A stretch of DNA of 22,637 nt, from the NCBI GenBank assembly GCA_001873075.1, contig MNYL01000019.1:1-22637 (forward strand). Reading direction: 5' to 3'. The translations under genes were made by a program, and so were the position numbers. The notes beneath the pieces were generated by a model. The model had not been told where the DNA came from. It did not search any database and worked only from the letters and a program-made list of their open reading frames with translations. Shown here one piece after another: positions 7,439-17,000 of this stretch. The stretch is from Fibrobacteres bacterium CG2_30_45_31 (lineage in GTDB: Bacteria; Fibrobacterota; Fibrobacteria; Fibrobacterales; Fibrobacteraceae). Each line of letters opens with the position of its first letter. Position 1 is the first letter of the stretch.

Positions 7439-9318
7439 TTAACCGCCTCCTCATAGCCTTACTTCTCCTAGTCTCTTTGGGCATGACCGAAACTGCCGTT
7501 AAAAATCCCTGGACTTTGGAATTCAAAGGGAACGATCTTTTTACGGCATACCAATTAGAACAGCAATTAGAACTCCCCGAGGAATTCGGTTTGATCGATA
7601 CTTCTCGCCAAGATTTTCTGATGAAACTTGCCAAGGGAAATATTGAACTTCTTTATTATTCAAAAGGATATTTTAGTTCAAAAATTCTGTTGGACATTCA
7701 AAAAAAGCATGTCACCACTGATTCCGTATACACCATTTATCATTTTACTATTGAAGAGGGGGATCGTTACACATTCAATGAATTTAGTGTAGAAAAAGAG
7801 AATCCACAAGATACAAACCTAATCGTTGCCGACAATCTTCATATCACTCAAGGCCAGAACTACGATCCTGTCATCGTCTCAGATGATATACAAGAAATAA
7901 GAACACTCTACAGAAACCACGGTTATTTGCATGTTCGCGTTGATTACATTGAGCGTTTGGATACTACCCGGCATCTTGTCAATGTTGAAATTTTTGTAGC
8001 TTCGGGAACGCAAGTAAAAATGGGTGACTTTACGAGTTCAGTGCAAAGACCTCCCCAATTTAAGGACAGCCTAGGGCGAACACAAAGTGGGCTTTCAGAT
8101 ACCGTGTGGCTCAACAGCCTTTGGCGCGTAAAAAAAGGCGATGTGATTGACGGAAAAAAATACACCTCTTTCCGTTCCAAATTATTCTCGACACAATTAT
8201 TTACCCAAGTGAAATTAGAAGATTCTCTCCGCACGGATGGGCTCTCCGACATTCACTTCCAAGCGATTGAAAGAATCCCCGGAGAAGCTCATTATTCAAC
8301 GTTCTATGAAGAATTGTACGGATTCGGCGCATCAGCTTCCAGTAAGCATAAAAATTTCTTTGGACATTTTAATGAAGGATCTCTTAGTCTCCTTGTCGCA
8401 CAAAATAAGCAGGAACTCACTCTCGGTTATGCGAATCCATTGCTCTTCGGAACAGGACTTACCGTCATTCCAACAGCAATTCGCTTTGATGATCGTATCA
8501 TATTCAATCATGAAAAAATTTCGCCCCCTGCTTACCCGGATAGCTTAGAAGAACGCCTTGAAGTGATCAATCGTGGTGATTTAACATTTGGTTTTTCCAA
8601 AAACATTCGCTTCCGTGGTACCATTGATAGTCGATTTGTTCAAAAGAATGAAGATCGTCTGTTAAAACTCAAATTGGAAACGGCATTAACCTTCGATTAC
8701 ACAGACGATTATTTTAACCCCACCCAGGGAATTCGTCTTGCCCCCACTGCAGGTGTAGGCGCCAATTTTGATGGAACCATTCGAAATCCAGAACTTTCTG
8801 GACATCCCTATAGCTACGGGGAAGTGGTTTTAAGTGGTTATTTGCCCATTTACGGTCCCCTATTAGGAGCCCTGAGCGGTAGCTACGGACAGTTCTTTGC
8901 CGCTAGTATAGAAGATGATGCGCGAATTTTCTACCAAGGTGGATCCCGCTCTGTGCGTGGGTATCGTTTCCGTAGTATCTATCCTAGCTATTCTACCGTG
9001 GAAGACGGAGACACCGTAATCTACACGGGTCTTACCCCTCGCTATTTCCGAGTCAATCAAGAACTTCGTTTTAATATTCCAATGAATTCGCTGAAAAATT
9101 GGCAGTTGGTTCAATTTTGGGATTGGGCTTTTGTCACTGATGCAGAAACGAACACATACGAGGGTGCAAAAAAAGCAAGCCTTGGGTTCGGCATTCGATA
9201 CAAATGGCAATTCTTGACACTGCGCCTAGACTACGCATTCAAGAAAGAGTTTGGAGATTGGGGGCCAGAGGCCTATCGATTCAGTCGAATGAACTTCGAC
9301 TTATCGCAGGCTTTCTAA
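7435..9318 (+). CDS. Omp85-family outer membrane assembly protein (TamA/BamA-like)
   Basis: 627 residues with a signal peptide (about 1-20). Residues about 26-280 hold POTRA-like repeats, probably three, judged from repeated beta-alpha-alpha-beta patterns such as YYSKGYF (74-80) and YRNHGYLHVRV (159-169). Residues about 290-627 are the D15/Omp85 barrel. The lid-loop signature GGSRSVRGYRF starts at 502, with the conserved Arg508-Gly509-Tyr510, followed by the NQELRFNIP strand. The chain ends in Phe, as expected for a barrel inserted by the BAM machinery. Pairing with the upstream tamB argues for a TamA-type role rather than housekeeping BamA, though two or more POTRA domains do not exclude BamA. 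Translation is coupled through the 4-base overlap. It ends 12 bases from the convergent ettA stop. Confidence 0.88.
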   Translation: MINRLLIALLLLVSLGMTETAVKNPWTLEFKGNDLFTAYQLEQQLELPEEFGLIDTSRQDFLMKLAKGNIELLYYSKGYFSSKILLDIQKKHVTTDSVYTIYHFTIEEGDRYTFNEFSVEKENPQDTNLIVADNLHITQGQNYDPVIVSDDIQEIRTLYRNHGYLHVRVDYIERLDTTRHLVNVEIFVASGTQVKMGDFTSSVQRPPQFKDSLGRTQSGLSDTVWLNSLWRVKKGDVIDGKKYTSFRSKLFSTQLFTQVKLEDSLRTDGLSDIHFQAIERIPGEAHYSTFYEELYGFGASASSKHKNFFGHFNEGSLSLLVAQNKQELTLGYANPLLFGTGLTVIPTAIRFDDRIIFNHEKISPPAYPDSLEERLEVINRGDLTFGFSKNIRFRGTIDSRFVQKNEDRLLKLKLETALTFDYTDDYFNPTQGIRLAPTAGVGANFDGTIRNPELSGHPYSYGEVVLSGYLPIYGPLLGALSGSYGQFFAASIEDDARIFYQGGSRSVRGYRFRSIYPSYSTVEDGDTVIYTGLTPRYFRVNQELRFNIPMNSLKNWQLVQFWDWAFVTDAETNTYEGAKKASLGFGIRYKWQFLTLRLDYAFKKEFGDWGPEAYRFSRMNFDLSQAF

Positions 9319-9330
9319 CCAAAATTTTAT

Positions 9331-11019
9331 TTAGCGCGTCAATGTCTTATAATGAATTGGCTTTGGATTTTCAGCATCTTCCCCCAAACGGCGGCGGCGA
9401 TCCGCCTCGTATTCCGTCCAATTACCCTCGAACCACACCACATTAGAATCACCTTCGAAGGCGAGAATATGGGTGGCGATGCGATCTAAAAACCAACGGT
9501 CATGAGAAATAATCACAGCACAACCGGCAAAGCGAAGCACCGCTTGTTCCAATGCCTGGAGCGTTTCCACATCCAAGTCATTAGTAGGCTCATCCAAGAA
9601 TAACAAGTTCCCTGGATGTTGCAAATTCTTTGCCATCAAAACGCGGTTGCGCTCACCACCACTCAACAAAGCCACTTTCTTTTGTTGATCGGTACCATTC
9701 AGATTAAACAATCCGCAATAGGCGCGGCTATTCATCTTGTGATCCCCAAGGACAATTTCATCCGCACCGTTAGATATGGTTTCCCAAACCGTTTTGTTCT
9801 CATCCAAACTTTCACGGCCCTGTTCCATAGAAATAATTTCTACCGTATCACCAATCTTTAAAGTACCCGCATCCGGCTTTTCTAAACCATTCACCAGCTT
9901 AAAGAGCGTCGTTTTACCGGCACCATTCGGGCCAATGATGCCAACAATTCCAGAACGTGGCAACGTGAACGATAAATTGTCAAACAAAAGCTTTTCACCA
10001 TAGGCCTTGCGAAGGGCCTCTGCTTGAATGACCACATCGCCCAAACGCTTTCCGTTCGGAATATAGATCTGAGCCACTTTGACCTGTTCCCTGCGATCTT
10101 CAGCAAGCAATTCTTCGTACGCCTTCAAACGAGCCTTACTTTTCGCCTGACGAGCCTTAGGGCTCTGCTTCACCCACTCCTGTTCACGAGAAAGTCTTTT
10201 CTGACGATCGGACTCCCCTTTTTCTTCGTTCTTCAGACGATCCAACTTTTGATCAATCCACTGGCCATAATTACCCTGCCATGGGATTCCACGACCGCGG
10301 TCAATTTCTAAAATCCAGTTGGTCACATTATCAAGAAAATAACGATCATGAGTCACCAAAATCACGGAGCCCTTATAATCGCGTAAATGGTGTTCTAACC
10401 ACGCCACCGATTCTGCATCCAAATGATTGGTCGGTTCATCCAAGAGCAATAAGTCCGGTTCTTCTAAAAGCAAGCGGCAAAGAGCCACTCGGCGTTTTTC
10501 GCCACCCGATAAATTAGTGACTGGGGAATCGCCCGGAGGGCAACGGAGAGCATCCATCGCAATTTCAATGTTGCGCTCCAAGCTCCATAAGTCTTCGGCA
10601 TCAATAATATCCTGTAATTTGCCTTGTTCTTCCATGAGTTTATTCATCAGATCTTCACTCATTTCTTCGGCAAATTTCATGGAAATTTCATTGTAGCGAT
10701 CCATCACCGCTTGTTTCTTAGCAACGGCGCGCATCACATTTTCTTTCACAGTCAACGTCGACTCCAGTTGCGGTTCCTGTGGCAAATAACCTGCGGTACG
10801 TCCTGGCTCAATCCAAGCTTCGCCTTGGAATTCTTTATCCATGCCCGCCATGATGCGCAAAAGTGTCGATTTTCCCGAACCATTCGGGCCGATAATACCA
10901 ATCTTTGCTCCATAATAAAAGCTCAACGAAATATCCTTAAGGACTTCCCTATTCGGGGGATAAATCTTGGTCATACGGTGCATGTAGAAAACAAACTTTT
11001 CTGCATTTTTTTCGGCCAT
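9331..11019 (-). CDS. ettA: EttA, energy-dependent translational throttle ABC-F ATPase
   Basis: 562 residues, close to the usual EttA length of about 555. The N-terminus FVFYMHRMTKIYPP matches the family. Two ABC modules: Walker A GPNGSGKST at 44-52 with signature LSGGEKRR from 170 and Walker B LLLLDEPTNHLD; Walker A GPNGAGKTT from 363 with LSGGERNR and LLFLDEPTNDLD. Between them is the P-site tRNA interaction linker (EWVKQSPKARQAKSKARL), and an arm insert lies in the first module. No transmembrane part, as for all ABC-F proteins. EttA binds the ribosomal E site and tunes the first elongation steps to the ATP/ADP ratio. AAAAGGAA lies a few bases before ATG 11019. All four ATP-binding motifs look intact. 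Confidence 0.96.
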   Translation of the reverse strand: MAEKNAEKFVFYMHRMTKIYPPNREVLKDISLSFYYGAKIGIIGPNGSGKSTLLRIMAGMDKEFQGEAWIEPGRTAGYLPQEPQLESTLTVKENVMRAVAKKQAVMDRYNEISMKFAEEMSEDLMNKLMEEQGKLQDIIDAEDLWSLERNIEIAMDALRCPPGDSPVTNLSGGEKRRVALCRLLLEEPDLLLLDEPTNHLDAESVAWLEHHLRDYKGSVILVTHDRYFLDNVTNWILEIDRGRGIPWQGNYGQWIDQKLDRLKNEEKGESDRQKRLSREQEWVKQSPKARQAKSKARLKAYEELLAEDRREQVKVAQIYIPNGKRLGDVVIQAEALRKAYGEKLLFDNLSFTLPRSGIVGIIGPNGAGKTTLFKLVNGLEKPDAGTLKIGDTVEIISMEQGRESLDENKTVWETISNGADEIVLGDHKMNSRAYCGLFNLNGTDQQKKVALLSGGERNRVLMAKNLQHPGNLLFLDEPTNDLDVETLQALEQAVLRFAGCAVIISHDRWFLDRIATHILAFEGDSNVVWFEGNWTEYEADRRRRLGEDAENPKPIHYKTLTR

Positions 11020-11283
11020 AACAAATTCCTTTTAAGATGAAATCCAGAGCAGGATCAACAAAACAAAACGCCCATCAACAGATATTGAGAGCAAATATAC
11101 TAATGGGCACCTCTAAAAATTCTTTTTCTATGGAATCGACTGAGACACATCGCAATAGTTCGTCGCTCAAAGTGGCAAATAACACAATTATTGGCCTCTT
11201 TTCGCTTCTGCTCTTGCTCGGTCTCACTCAATTCCATGACCGCAAACCAATTTTTAGAGGAGGGCCCTAATCCTCAAAAATAT
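11020..11283. other. Intergenic region upstream of ettA, no gene supported
   Basis: 264 bases between the end of the four-helix membrane protein gene and the ettA start, both on the minus strand. It must hold the ettA promoter: a minus-strand TATATT (11096-11101) is a candidate -10, but no good -35 is visible. It also contains an inverted repeat GCCCAT (11070-11075) and ATGGGC (11103-11108), and a hairpin at 11251-11280. A plus-strand reading frame across it has no ribosome site and overlaps the ettA leader, so it is not called. Confidence 0.4.
11251..11280. repeat. Hairpin after the four-helix membrane protein gene
   Basis: Arms TTTTTAGAGGA and TCCTCAAAAA pair with one bulged base around a GGGCCC-containing loop, starting four bases past the stop codon at 11284. 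On the minus strand no U-run follows the stem, so it is not a standard intrinsic terminator; it may mark a processed or protected 3' end, or act weakly in both directions. Confidence 0.35.
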
Positions 11284-11820
11284 TTAGGAAGTCTTTTCTT
11301 GACTCTTTAAGGCTTGATGATACTTCACTATTGCAGCAAGGCTCATCGCGATTCCTATGATAAGAAGCATACTCACACAGTAAGCTCCAATACCAGGCTT
11401 CACCTCTATCATCATTCCAAAACCGCTTTGTAAAATATACGTCGGCATATTTTGGATAAAAATCCAAAGTGAAATTAGAGACATTATTCCCATAACACAA
11501 GAACCGACAGGAGTCACAAAAGCAAACAGTCCCGCAACCAATATGGCAACAAAAATGCCAAACAGAACCGGAATTTTTTCCAGTCGCATGGGGACATTCG
11601 CTAAGGCTCCGCCATTCTCTTGAGAAAGGTCTTTCAATATTTTATTTTCTTCGTCACTCAAAACAGACGTTACATCCAATCCCATCGCAAGCTCATACGC
11701 ATTGGGCTTCGCCACCGTTCTTTCTGCGCAAGAAAAGGTGAAAAGCGGGAACAAAAAACCAATCAACGCCAACCCAAAGGGAATAGATACCATTCTCTGA
11801 AAAACTTTCAATTTATCCAA
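11284..11820 (-). CDS. Uncharacterised four-helix inner membrane protein
   Basis: 178 residues with four predicted membrane segments at about 11-31, 83-103, 104-125 and 141-164. The first is followed by FTFSCAERT and an AYELAMGLD stretch, which resembles a widespread uncharacterised family with a Ser-Cys after the first helix and a short extracytoplasmic loop ending in a Gly-rich ATG-like motif. The loop between helices 1 and 2 is about 50 residues, charged and probably periplasmic. No catalytic motif is visible. It starts four bases after the FGE-fold gene stops, so the two are almost certainly co-transcribed and may work together at the envelope. Function unknown. Confidence 0.8.
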   Translation of the reverse strand: MDKLKVFQRMVSIPFGLALIGFLFPLFTFSCAERTVAKPNAYELAMGLDVTSVLSDEENKILKDLSQENGGALANVPMRLEKIPVLFGIFVAILVAGLFAFVTPVGSCVMGIMSLISLWIFIQNMPTYILQSGFGMMIEVKPGIGAYCVSMLLIIGIAMSLAAIVKYHQALKSQEKTS

Positions 11821-11824
11821 ACGT

Positions 11825-14032
11825 CTACTTCTCCTGAACTTCCGGTGCTACCGTAGGAATGGTAACACCTCGATCCTTTAAAATTTTCTTTGCCTTTTCC
11901 AAATCTACTTTTTGATGAGAGGGAAATGCGCAACGGAAACCTAAATCATCACTCCAAAAGCGGGGGTCCTCGGCTTCTCTTGAAGTCAAATCAATTCCAT
12001 CCTCGTCACTTTTCCAAGAGCCTCCCTTAATCACATTCTCATACCCTAAAAGAGAACCCGTGGGATTCGATCCCTCGACATAAAAAGAAAAAGCAGAATA
12101 CAGATCGCGAGTCCATTCCGCTAGGTTCCCGGACATGTCATAAAGACCCCATTCGTTCGGTTTCTTTGAACCCACATTCCGTGGGCCGTAAAGAGAATCT
12201 TTATCACTGAGGTCATAGGAATTTTTTTCAAAAACCGCATAGGCCCTTGGATCTGGATTTTCGTCCAAATTCCAGAGAGAGCCCTCGTTGTTCGCAGCGC
12301 GACCGGCATATTCCCACTGGGCTTCTGTGGGGAGGAACCCACCCACCGCTTTACAAAACGCATTGGCTTGATTCCAAGTCACATTATGGACAGGAATATT
12401 TTCGCCCTTAAATGTAACTGAGTCATTACCGATGATGCGACGATAATGATCTTGCGTGACTTCCGTTTTATGAATCGCATAAGGGGAAAGAGAAACGATC
12501 TTCCCCCGATAACGGAATGAGCCGGAATCTATTTCCACCACTCTCCCACGATAAAAATCAATCAGTGGATCCACGACTGGCTTCGGTTGATCTACCACTT
12601 TTTTTACCGTATCTTTCGGTGGGAGAACCACGGATTTGGGTGGTGGATTTAGCCACAACTGCACTTCGGGTTGCGCTAGAATATAGTCTGACAAAATAAA
12701 TTTTCCCATCCCTTCTATTGTCACTCCATTATACACAAATTCCAATTTTAAATAGCGATAGTGATGACGACTTACCACCACATCCCTTTCCTCAATCCAG
12801 ACAGGTTTATTTTGTAACGTGATATAAATTTGGAGTTTTTTCGGATCTTTCATTGCATTTACAATGGAATCAAAGTACACCAAATTCTTTGGCGCCCCCA
12901 TCCACACCATATCATGACGTTTGGAAGCGGTTGCATATCTCAATGAAATGACCTTCTCCATAGGGAGAACCGTGACAGAAGTCGGAATAAGAATATCTCG
13001 CACGGTATCTTTTTCAAAAAAATCCAAACGGCTCATCAGTAACCTATTAAAAGCCACCAACTCTCTCGATTTCGAATCTTGCCATTGTGTTTTTGCGCGC
13101 GCTCTTGTATTTTCAAACTCCATTACATAGCCTTGATAACTGGAATCCTCTTTTGACATACCGAGTGGAGGTTTCTTCATCACAGGATAAATCGAATCAA
13201 AGGGTACAACGCCCGCTCCAATAGATGATTTTGCAATATCCGCAATAAACTGGTCATAAAGGACTTCCGTTTCTTCTAAAGAACGAGTCAATGCGACGGC
13301 TTCAGCAGTCACATTCGTTTGTATTGTATAACGAGAGGAATCCAAAGGAATGATATTGGGCATCACCTTGGTTAATTTTCCAGGATGTACCGAAGCACCT
13401 ATTGTTACAGGGAGAGTCTGAGGTACAACAAAAGTCGCATAAAAGATTCCGGTGCGAACAGGGTAAAGTGTGACAGGCGCTTTACCCAGCACCGATGAAC
13501 CAATAATTACAGCGGCGCCCGCTGGAGCCTCCACTTTTACAATGCCAGACAAAGGAACAGACGTTAAGCGTTGCCACTCTCCATTTCGCATAAAGAAAAT
13601 TTCTCGAACGCGAGAGGTGTAAAGGAACCGTTTATCAAAATAAATATCTGATTCATCTTGAAATGGTTTTTCTCGTCTTGTCGCATAAAAGCGAAGTTGG
13701 GAAGCTTCATAAGCAGAGAGTCTATTCGCAGAGAGATCAAAGGCATGGAGGTTTTCAAATCGATCAGAAGCAATATCACCAACATACCATCCATAGGCAT
13801 TGCCCCCATGCTTGTGGCGCAAATAAAAGGTGTTCACCGCAAGAGGGAATTGAGGACGAGTGGATTTCAATGTTTGTCCAATCGTCCCTATAGATGTTTT
13901 TTCATCAACCTTCAGCGATTCATTCTGCTTATACTGATCCGCGAGTACCTGATAGCGACGATCCCCTTTTGCTCCAAAGGCCATCACAGAAAAGAGAAGC
14001 GACAAAATAAGGAGTCGAAAAAGATAAGGCAT
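11825..14032 (-). CDS. Secreted SUMF1/FGE-fold protein lacking the catalytic cysteines
   Basis: 735 residues. Signal peptide at about 1-21. Residues about 164-207 resemble a PEGA-like beta domain (VKVEAPAGAAVIIGSS). Residues about 500-702 are a formylglycine-generating-enzyme (C-type lectin-like) fold: KTEVTQDHY, PVHNVTWNQANAFCKAVGG, LPTEAQWEYAGR, EWGLYDMSGNLAEWTRD, VIKGGSW and LGFRCAFP. In true FGEs two copper-binding Cys lie just after GGSW; here that stretch reads KSDEDGIDLTSRE, so sulfatase activation is unlikely and a binding or structural role is more probable. A strong Shine-Dalgarno GGAGGTGG (14037-14044) precedes ATG 14032. It lies 57 bases downstream of uvrA on the same strand and four bases before the membrane protein gene. 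The middle region (about 210-490) is not recognised. Confidence 0.85.
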   Translation of the reverse strand: MPYLFRLLILSLLFSVMAFGAKGDRRYQVLADQYKQNESLKVDEKTSIGTIGQTLKSTRPQFPLAVNTFYLRHKHGGNAYGWYVGDIASDRFENLHAFDLSANRLSAYEASQLRFYATRREKPFQDESDIYFDKRFLYTSRVREIFFMRNGEWQRLTSVPLSGIVKVEAPAGAAVIIGSSVLGKAPVTLYPVRTGIFYATFVVPQTLPVTIGASVHPGKLTKVMPNIIPLDSSRYTIQTNVTAEAVALTRSLEETEVLYDQFIADIAKSSIGAGVVPFDSIYPVMKKPPLGMSKEDSSYQGYVMEFENTRARAKTQWQDSKSRELVAFNRLLMSRLDFFEKDTVRDILIPTSVTVLPMEKVISLRYATASKRHDMVWMGAPKNLVYFDSIVNAMKDPKKLQIYITLQNKPVWIEERDVVVSRHHYRYLKLEFVYNGVTIEGMGKFILSDYILAQPEVQLWLNPPPKSVVLPPKDTVKKVVDQPKPVVDPLIDFYRGRVVEIDSGSFRYRGKIVSLSPYAIHKTEVTQDHYRRIIGNDSVTFKGENIPVHNVTWNQANAFCKAVGGFLPTEAQWEYAGRAANNEGSLWNLDENPDPRAYAVFEKNSYDLSDKDSLYGPRNVGSKKPNEWGLYDMSGNLAEWTRDLYSAFSFYVEGSNPTGSLLGYENVIKGGSWKSDEDGIDLTSREAEDPRFWSDDLGFRCAFPSHQKVDLEKAKKILKDRGVTIPTVAPEVQEK

Positions 14033-14036
14033 ATAA

Positions 14037-14044
14037 CCACCTCC
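14037..14044 (-). promoter_or_regulatory. Strong Shine-Dalgarno site of the FGE-fold gene
   Basis: Minus-strand GGAGGTGG, with GGAGG seven bases from the ATG. It fixes the start at 14032 and contrasts with uvrA and tamB, which have no visible ribosome site. Confidence 0.8.
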
Positions 14045-14089
14045 AAGGGAACTCTACACCAGTACTCCCAATAAAAGATAACACCATCT

Positions 14090-17000
14090 TTAGGGATTAT
14101 TATCGCGAGGGAGCCCTTGGTACGACAAAAATCCACCCGCATCCCCGCCTGTTGGGCCTAATTCGACAATCCAATCGGAAAGTCGAATAATATCAGGGTG
14201 GTGTTCAACAATAATAACGGTATTGCCAAGATCAGTCAATCGGCGCAATAGGTTCCAAAGAATTTGAATGTCCTTAAGATGAAGGCCTGTCGTTGGTTCA
14301 TCCAGTAAGTACAAGAGGCCCTCTTTTTTGCTTTTAGAAAGTTCCGCAGCAAGCTTCATTCGTTGTGCTTCTCCACCACTTAACGTCGTCGCCGATTGCC
14401 CTAGACGTAAGTACCCTAATCCGACTTCGCAAAGTATCTGAAGGGGTTTCAAAATTTTCAATTGATCTTTAAAAAATTCACAAGCGTCATCAATACGCAT
14501 ATCGAGAACATCCGCAATGTTCTTCCCTTTAAACTCAACCGTAAGTGTCTCTTGGTTATACCGTTTGCCCTTACATTCTTCGCACACTTCCCACACATCA
14601 GAAAGAAAATGCATTTGAATAGCGACAGAGCCACGGCCTTCACACGCAGCACAGCGACCACGGGCCGAATTGTAGCTAAAGCGCCCGGCATCAAAACCCT
14701 TGACCTTCGAAATTTCCATTCGAGCAAATAGTTGACGAATAGATTCCAACACTCCTGTGTAGCTTGCGGGAGTTGATCGCGGAGTTCCAGAAATGGGATC
14801 TTGATCCACTAATAAAACATCCTTAATGGAATCAGGGAAGAAAACACGTTCTCTCGCCTGCTTCCGTTTAGTTCCACGAGCAAAAGCCCCTTTCATCAGT
14901 GGAAGAATCTCCCCCATCACAAGAGAACTTTTCCCTGAACCTGACACCCCACAAACCGTGGAAATACAACCTTGAGGAAATCGCACCGAGATATTTTTCA
15001 AATTGTTGAGGTCCATGTTCTTAAACTCTAAAAACTCCGTATTCGCATCAATAGGGTGGCCCCCTGGAGGATTATAGAGCGGAAGACTACCTGTGAGGTA
15101 TTTTACCGTTTCGCTTTGAGGAAAAGCCTTCAATGCCGATTTACGAGAAAGTTCCTTAGGAGAACCTTCCGCAACCACTTCGCCCCCCAACTCGCCCGCT
15201 CCTGGGCCAAAATCCAACAGATGATCCGCCGCCCGAATCATTTCCATATCGTGTTCAACCACCACCAATGTATTACCAAGATCCCGCAAACGGTACAGTG
15301 TCTCTAGTAATTTGTGCGTATCACTTTGGTGCAAACCGACAGTCGGTTCATCCAGTACATAAAGAACCCCTTCTAAACCGCTTCCAATCTGGCTCGCGAG
15401 GCGAATGCGCTGTGCTTCGCCACCACTCAAGGTTTCACCCGTACGAGAAAGCCCCACATAACCTAAGCCCACGCCGATCAAAAAATCTAAGCGACCCAAA
15501 ATTTCGCGCAATAAGGGTTTCGCAACGATCGCATTACCCCCAGAAAAAGAGCATTCCGCAAACCAAACTCGCGCCTCATCAATACTCTTTGCAGTCACCG
15601 TTGTGATGTTTTCTCCATTCACCAAAACCGAACGATATGCGGGTTTTAAACGCGCCCCATGACAACTCGGGCACTCTTCGCCTTTGTCATTCATACCTAG
15701 GCCAAAGCACGTTTCACAAGCTCCCCAATGCGTATTGAAACTAAAATGTTTGGGATTCAGTTCTGTTTCCAAATACCAATGACAATGGGAGCAACCAGGA
15801 ACTTGAGAAAAGGTTTCCAATTTACTGGATTCTATTTGAATACCAAGCACTTCATGACCGTCTCGGTAAGCTCTTTCAAGAGCGTCTACCAAACGATTTC
15901 GATTCGATTCTGAGATAGGAATAAAATCGACAAGACCGAAAACTTCCTTGGAATTTTTGGGGATCCCCTTCATGGGTAAAGCGATAATTTTGCCATCGAC
16001 CAGTACTTTTCGATAACCCAGTTCTACGAGCCGATCCGAAAGAGATTCAACTTTTTCAGCCGCAGAGGCCATCCAATTTCGATTTCCATTCGCAATCCAA
16101 AGAGGGGCCAATACGTTTAAGTTTTTCCCTGCATAGTGAGTAAAAACATGTTCAACAATGGAAGCCACGTTCGTAGAGCGAATCGGTTCTCCACAATCGA
16201 TGCAGTGCGCTTCTCCCACACGCGCCCAAAGGATGCGAAAGTAATCATAAATTTCGGTAAGCGTCGCCACGGTACTACGAGGGCTCCTGCTGGAACTCCC
16301 CTGATCAATCGCAATCGCTGGCGCAAGTCCATGAATACTATCAATGCAACCGCGATCCATGCGGCCCAAGAATCGCCGCGCGTAAGTGCTAAGCGTCTCT
16401 ACAAAACGGCGTTGGCCTTCTGCAAAAAGCGTATGAAAGGCAAAACTGGATTTGCCAGAGCCAGAAACACCAGAAACTACAGTGAATTTATGACGCGGAA
16501 TAGTTACAGAAAAATTCTTCAAATTATGTTTACGCGCACCGACCACTTCAATATCCAAAGAAGCGGTACTCTCCAGGGCTCGCCAAGGATTTTTGGTAAT
16601 CGGGGCAAGAGATGCATTCGCAAGGAGGGGCGCTAAATACCGACCTGTATGAGACTTCTTGTTTTTAGCCACTTGCTCTGGGGTCCCAGCGGCTACAATG
16701 TAACCCCCTTTTTCACCCGCCTCAGGCCCTAAATCAATCACCCAATCAGCACACTTGATCACATCCAAATTATGTTCAATCACCACCATACTATTGCCTA
16801 AAGCGCGCAAGCGCGCAAGACATTCTAAAAGCTTGCGAATATCTTCAAAATGGAGGCCTGTGGTGGGCTCATCTAAAAGGTATAACGTGTGACCAGTGCC
16901 TGGACGACGCAATTCGGTGCTGATTTTAATACGTTGAGCCTCGCCGCCACTCAATGTGGTAGAGGGTTGCCCTAATGTCAGATATCCCAAACCAATTTCT

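Noticed and set aside
11037..11270. Plus-strand 77-codon frame with a hydrophobic C-terminal half in the ettA upstream region
   Set aside because: No ribosome site, starts at the ettA Shine-Dalgarno region on the opposite strand, and the hydrophobic part is T-rich non-coding sequence.
11825..14032. Active sulfatase-activating formylglycine enzyme
   Set aside because: The catalytic Cys pair after GGSW is absent and no sulfatase gene is nearby.
16136..16636. 166-codon plus-strand frame
   Set aside because: Antisense to the conserved ATPase region of uvrA unit 2; basic, low-information composition.
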